Below, one piece after another: positions 40,065 to 41,613 of a DNA stretch of 41,613 nucleotides. The first letter of the stretch is position 1. Every line of letters begins with the position of its first letter. The notes under the pieces are model-generated. The model was given only the letters and a program-made list of their open reading frames with translations, was not told the origin of the DNA and made no database searches. The DNA comes from JBBTYZ01 sp038061595. Lineage in GTDB: Bacteria; Patescibacteriota; Minisyncoccia; UBA6257; GWB1-50-10. Where the stretch lies: contig JBBTYZ010000015.1 of NCBI GenBank assembly GCA_038061595.1, positions 1 to 41,613 of the forward strand, given 5' to 3'. Made by a program: the position numbers and the translations under genes.

Positions 40065-41048
40065 TCAGACGTTTTTTAAATCAGACTCAACCATCATCTG
40101 CACCAAATCCTGAAAATTGGTTTTTGCCTTCCAGCGCAATGCGTTTTCAATTTTTTTCGGATTCGCAAGCCATTCTCTAGCCTCGCCTGGCCTAAAAAGA
40201 GATTCGTCTATGGAAACATAATCTTTGGAATCCAATCCAACAAATTTAAAAGCTGCCTCAACAAATTCACGAATGGTATGGCTCTTGCCCGTTCCAATCA
40301 CATAGTCATCGGGCTTATCCGCTTGAAGCATCAACCACATCGCCTCGACATAATCACCGGCAAATCCCCAATCTCGTCTCGCATCCAGATTGCCAAGACG
40401 AAGCGTTTTTTCTTTACCGGATTTAATACGGGCGACTGCAAGGCTAATTTTTCTCGTGACAAATTCAAAACCTCGACGAGGAGATTCGTGACTAAACGCG
40501 ATGCCAGAACAGGCGAACATGTAATGAGTGTCACGATAAAACTTAGTAAGATATAGTCCGGAAGCCTTGGAAACTCCGTAGGGTGTTGTCGGAGCAAATC
40601 GAGCCTGCTCGTCTTGAGGCGAATCACCTAAACCACTAAAGAGATCGCTCGTAGCAGCGAAGTAGAAACGAGATTTAGGACTAACATCTCGTAACGCAGA
40701 CAACAAATAGTGCGTACCCGATACGTTTGTAATCATTGTTCCAAGTTCATCATTAAAAGATTCTGTAATACTCGCAATCGCCGCCAAGTGATAGACCTCG
40801 TCAGGCCTCACCTTATTGATTAACTGCCAAACGGTTGCGTAATTTGTAATATCGCCTGAATGAAGAATTAGATTTTTGTTCTCAAGAAGATGGTTGATGC
40901 GCGAAAATCGGGCAGGGCCACTCTCGAGGGCGACGCGTCTTACCAAGCCATGAACCTCATAGTCTTTTTTAAGCAGAAGCTCGGTTAAATAAGAACCGTC
41001 TTGACCGGTTATGCCGGTTATTAAAGCTACCTTTCTTTTATTTTCCAT
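40065..41048 (-). CDS. GMD-family paralogue with Asp in place of the catalytic Glu
   Basis: A 327-residue extended SDR clearly related to the gmd next to it (GITGQDGSYLTELLL, HGLVRRV, SHESPRRGFEFVTRKI, NLDARRDWGFAGDYVEAM). The active-site strand reads AATSDLFSG, Thr133-Ser134-Asp135, where GMD has Glu at the last position; that Glu is the base that removes the C5 proton during dehydration. Tyr157 and Lys161 (YGVSK) are kept. LAAIASITESF replaces GAQSHVxxSF. It may be a heptose-specific dehydratase, a 4-oxidase or an epimerase. Its identity to gmd is only partial, so it is an old duplicate or separate import. Confidence 0.85.
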   Translation of the reverse strand: MENKRKVALITGITGQDGSYLTELLLKKDYEVHGLVRRVALESGPARFSRINHLLENKNLILHSGDITNYATVWQLINKVRPDEVYHLAAIASITESFNDELGTMITNVSGTHYLLSALRDVSPKSRFYFAATSDLFSGLGDSPQDEQARFAPTTPYGVSKASGLYLTKFYRDTHYMFACSGIAFSHESPRRGFEFVTRKISLAVARIKSGKEKTLRLGNLDARRDWGFAGDYVEAMWLMLQADKPDDYVIGTGKSHTIREFVEAAFKFVGLDSKDYVSIDESLFRPGEAREWLANPKKIENALRWKAKTNFQDLVQMMVESDLKNV

Positions 41049-41093
41049 AATACTTCACCTCATCTTACGCTCGACTTAGCCGTATTTCAAACC

Positions 41094-41613
41094 CTAGAGA
41101 TGATTCTTGTTGTTGATATAATCCAAAGCCTGGAGCAAACCATTAATATCTTCCTTATAACTGAAGCGCTGAACAATCTTGAAAGACTCTCTGCCAAAAC
41201 TATTCAACTTATTTTTATCGGCCATTAGATTGTCTAAAAACCCAGTGAGCTCCTCAACGTTACCAAGCTCGAAAATAAAACCGTTTTGGCCGTGATGGAC
41301 CAAACTTTTACCGCAACCAACCATATTAGAAACAATAACCGGTAGACTAAAACACATCGCTTCGTTTACCACCAAGCCCCAGGTTTCTCCGACGCCAGAT
41401 GGCAACACAAAAATATCAGCCGCCGCATAAAACTTTGGCAATTCGGTTTGATTCTGGAACCCAACGAAATGCACATTTTTGACATCTCTTTCGTCAACGT
41501 ATTTCTCTAAGGCTGTCTTAAGAATACCGTCTCCAACGAACACAAGAACTTTGTTGCTGTCTTTGAGATTTTCATAAGCCATCAACAGATCCATTGGTCT
41601 TTTCTTGTCTATC
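41094..41613 (-). CDS. Glycosyltransferase family 4, C-terminal part (gene continues past the window)
   Basis: The donor-binding half of a GT4 enzyme. The frame is open to the right edge, and the codons before the internal Met (41594) read IDKKRP, the usual GT4 lead into DLLMAYENL. FVGDGILKTALEKYV, VHFVGFQNQTELPKFYAAADIF and GETWGLVVNEAM (E-x7-E intact) are standard. About 172 C-terminal residues are visible; the N-terminal acceptor domain lies outside. It is separated from the GMD-like gene by 45 bases, with nothing recognised in between. Confidence 0.88.
   Translation of the reverse strand, partial: IDKKRPMDLLMAYENLKDSNKVLVFVGDGILKTALEKYVDERDVKNVHFVGFQNQTELPKFYAAADIFVLPSGVGETWGLVVNEAMCFSLPVIVSNMVGCGKSLVHHGQNGFIFELGNVEELTGFLDNLMADKNKLNSFGRESFKIVQRFSYKEDINGLLQALDYINNKNHL

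Noticed and set aside
38951..41048. Tandem GMD genes as an assembly duplication
   Set aside because: The two proteins differ in length and in many residues, including the active-site strand, so they are true paralogues.
1..41613. CRISPR arrays, insertion sequences or prophage genes
   Set aside because: I saw no repeat-spacer pattern, no transposase or integrase motifs and no phage structural genes anywhere in the window.

Overview
The window looks like a chromosomal segment of an uncultivated bacterium, probably of the Candidate Phyla Radiation (Patescibacteria/Parcubacteria type). This is an inference. It rests on a 63-residue CxxC...CxxC zinc-ribbon protein of a type common in that group, an AT-rich sequence read with the ordinary genetic code, starts that mostly lack a clear Shine-Dalgarno sequence, and very tightly packed genes. 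No stretch of more than 300 bases is without a gene. The largest gaps are about 100-145 bases (20986-21091, 23786-23929, 26230-26332, 1638-1776) and each is described below.

Region 1 (1-2526, minus strand) is housekeeping and redox: the 5' end of a tRNA gene at the left edge, a three-gene operon (a very short SPW membrane protein, a glutaredoxin-like protein, an AhpF-like thioredoxin reductase), a small zinc-ribbon gene with its own promoter and terminator, and a membrane-anchored DsbA-like thiol oxidoreductase.

Region 2 (2557-9578, plus strand) starts glycan assembly: a Wzx-type flippase, a DUF502-like membrane protein, a polyprenyl-phosphate hexose-1-phosphate transferase (the likely initiating enzyme), an asparagine-synthase-like amidotransferase and a Gfo/Idh/MocA oxidoreductase.

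Region 3 (9547-41613, minus strand) is a long surface-glycan locus with glycosyltransferases, three FkbM-type methyltransferases, two other SAM methyltransferases, a sugar C-methyltransferase, a second flippase and many nucleotide-sugar enzymes. Three pathways can be read. (a) GmhA, HddA, GmhB and HddC together form the complete set that turns sedoheptulose 7-phosphate into GDP-D-glycero-alpha-D-manno-heptose; two GDP-mannose-dehydratase paralogues, an RmlC-like cupin and several SDR enzymes could modify the product. (b) WecB makes UDP-ManNAc. (c) A five-gene cassette (21092-26229) holds an RmlB-like 4,6-dehydratase, an RfbH/ColD-like PLP 3-dehydratase with His in place of the catalytic Lys, an SDR enzyme and a two-subunit transketolase. 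Its logic resembles yersiniose synthesis, but with a transketolase where YerE would be expected, so it may build a new C4-branched 3,6-dideoxy sugar.

Two further enzymes have lost family-defining catalytic residues: a UDP-glucose-dehydrogenase homologue without its nucleophilic Cys (32308-33558), and a GDP-mannose 3,5-epimerase homologue in which Cys, Tyr and Lys acid/base residues are all replaced (36672-37628). A decayed 3' fragment of a second hddC lies between the cassette and the next gene, showing that the locus has been rearranged. No Wzy polymerase, O-antigen ligase or ABC exporter is seen inside the window; the locus continues past the right edge.
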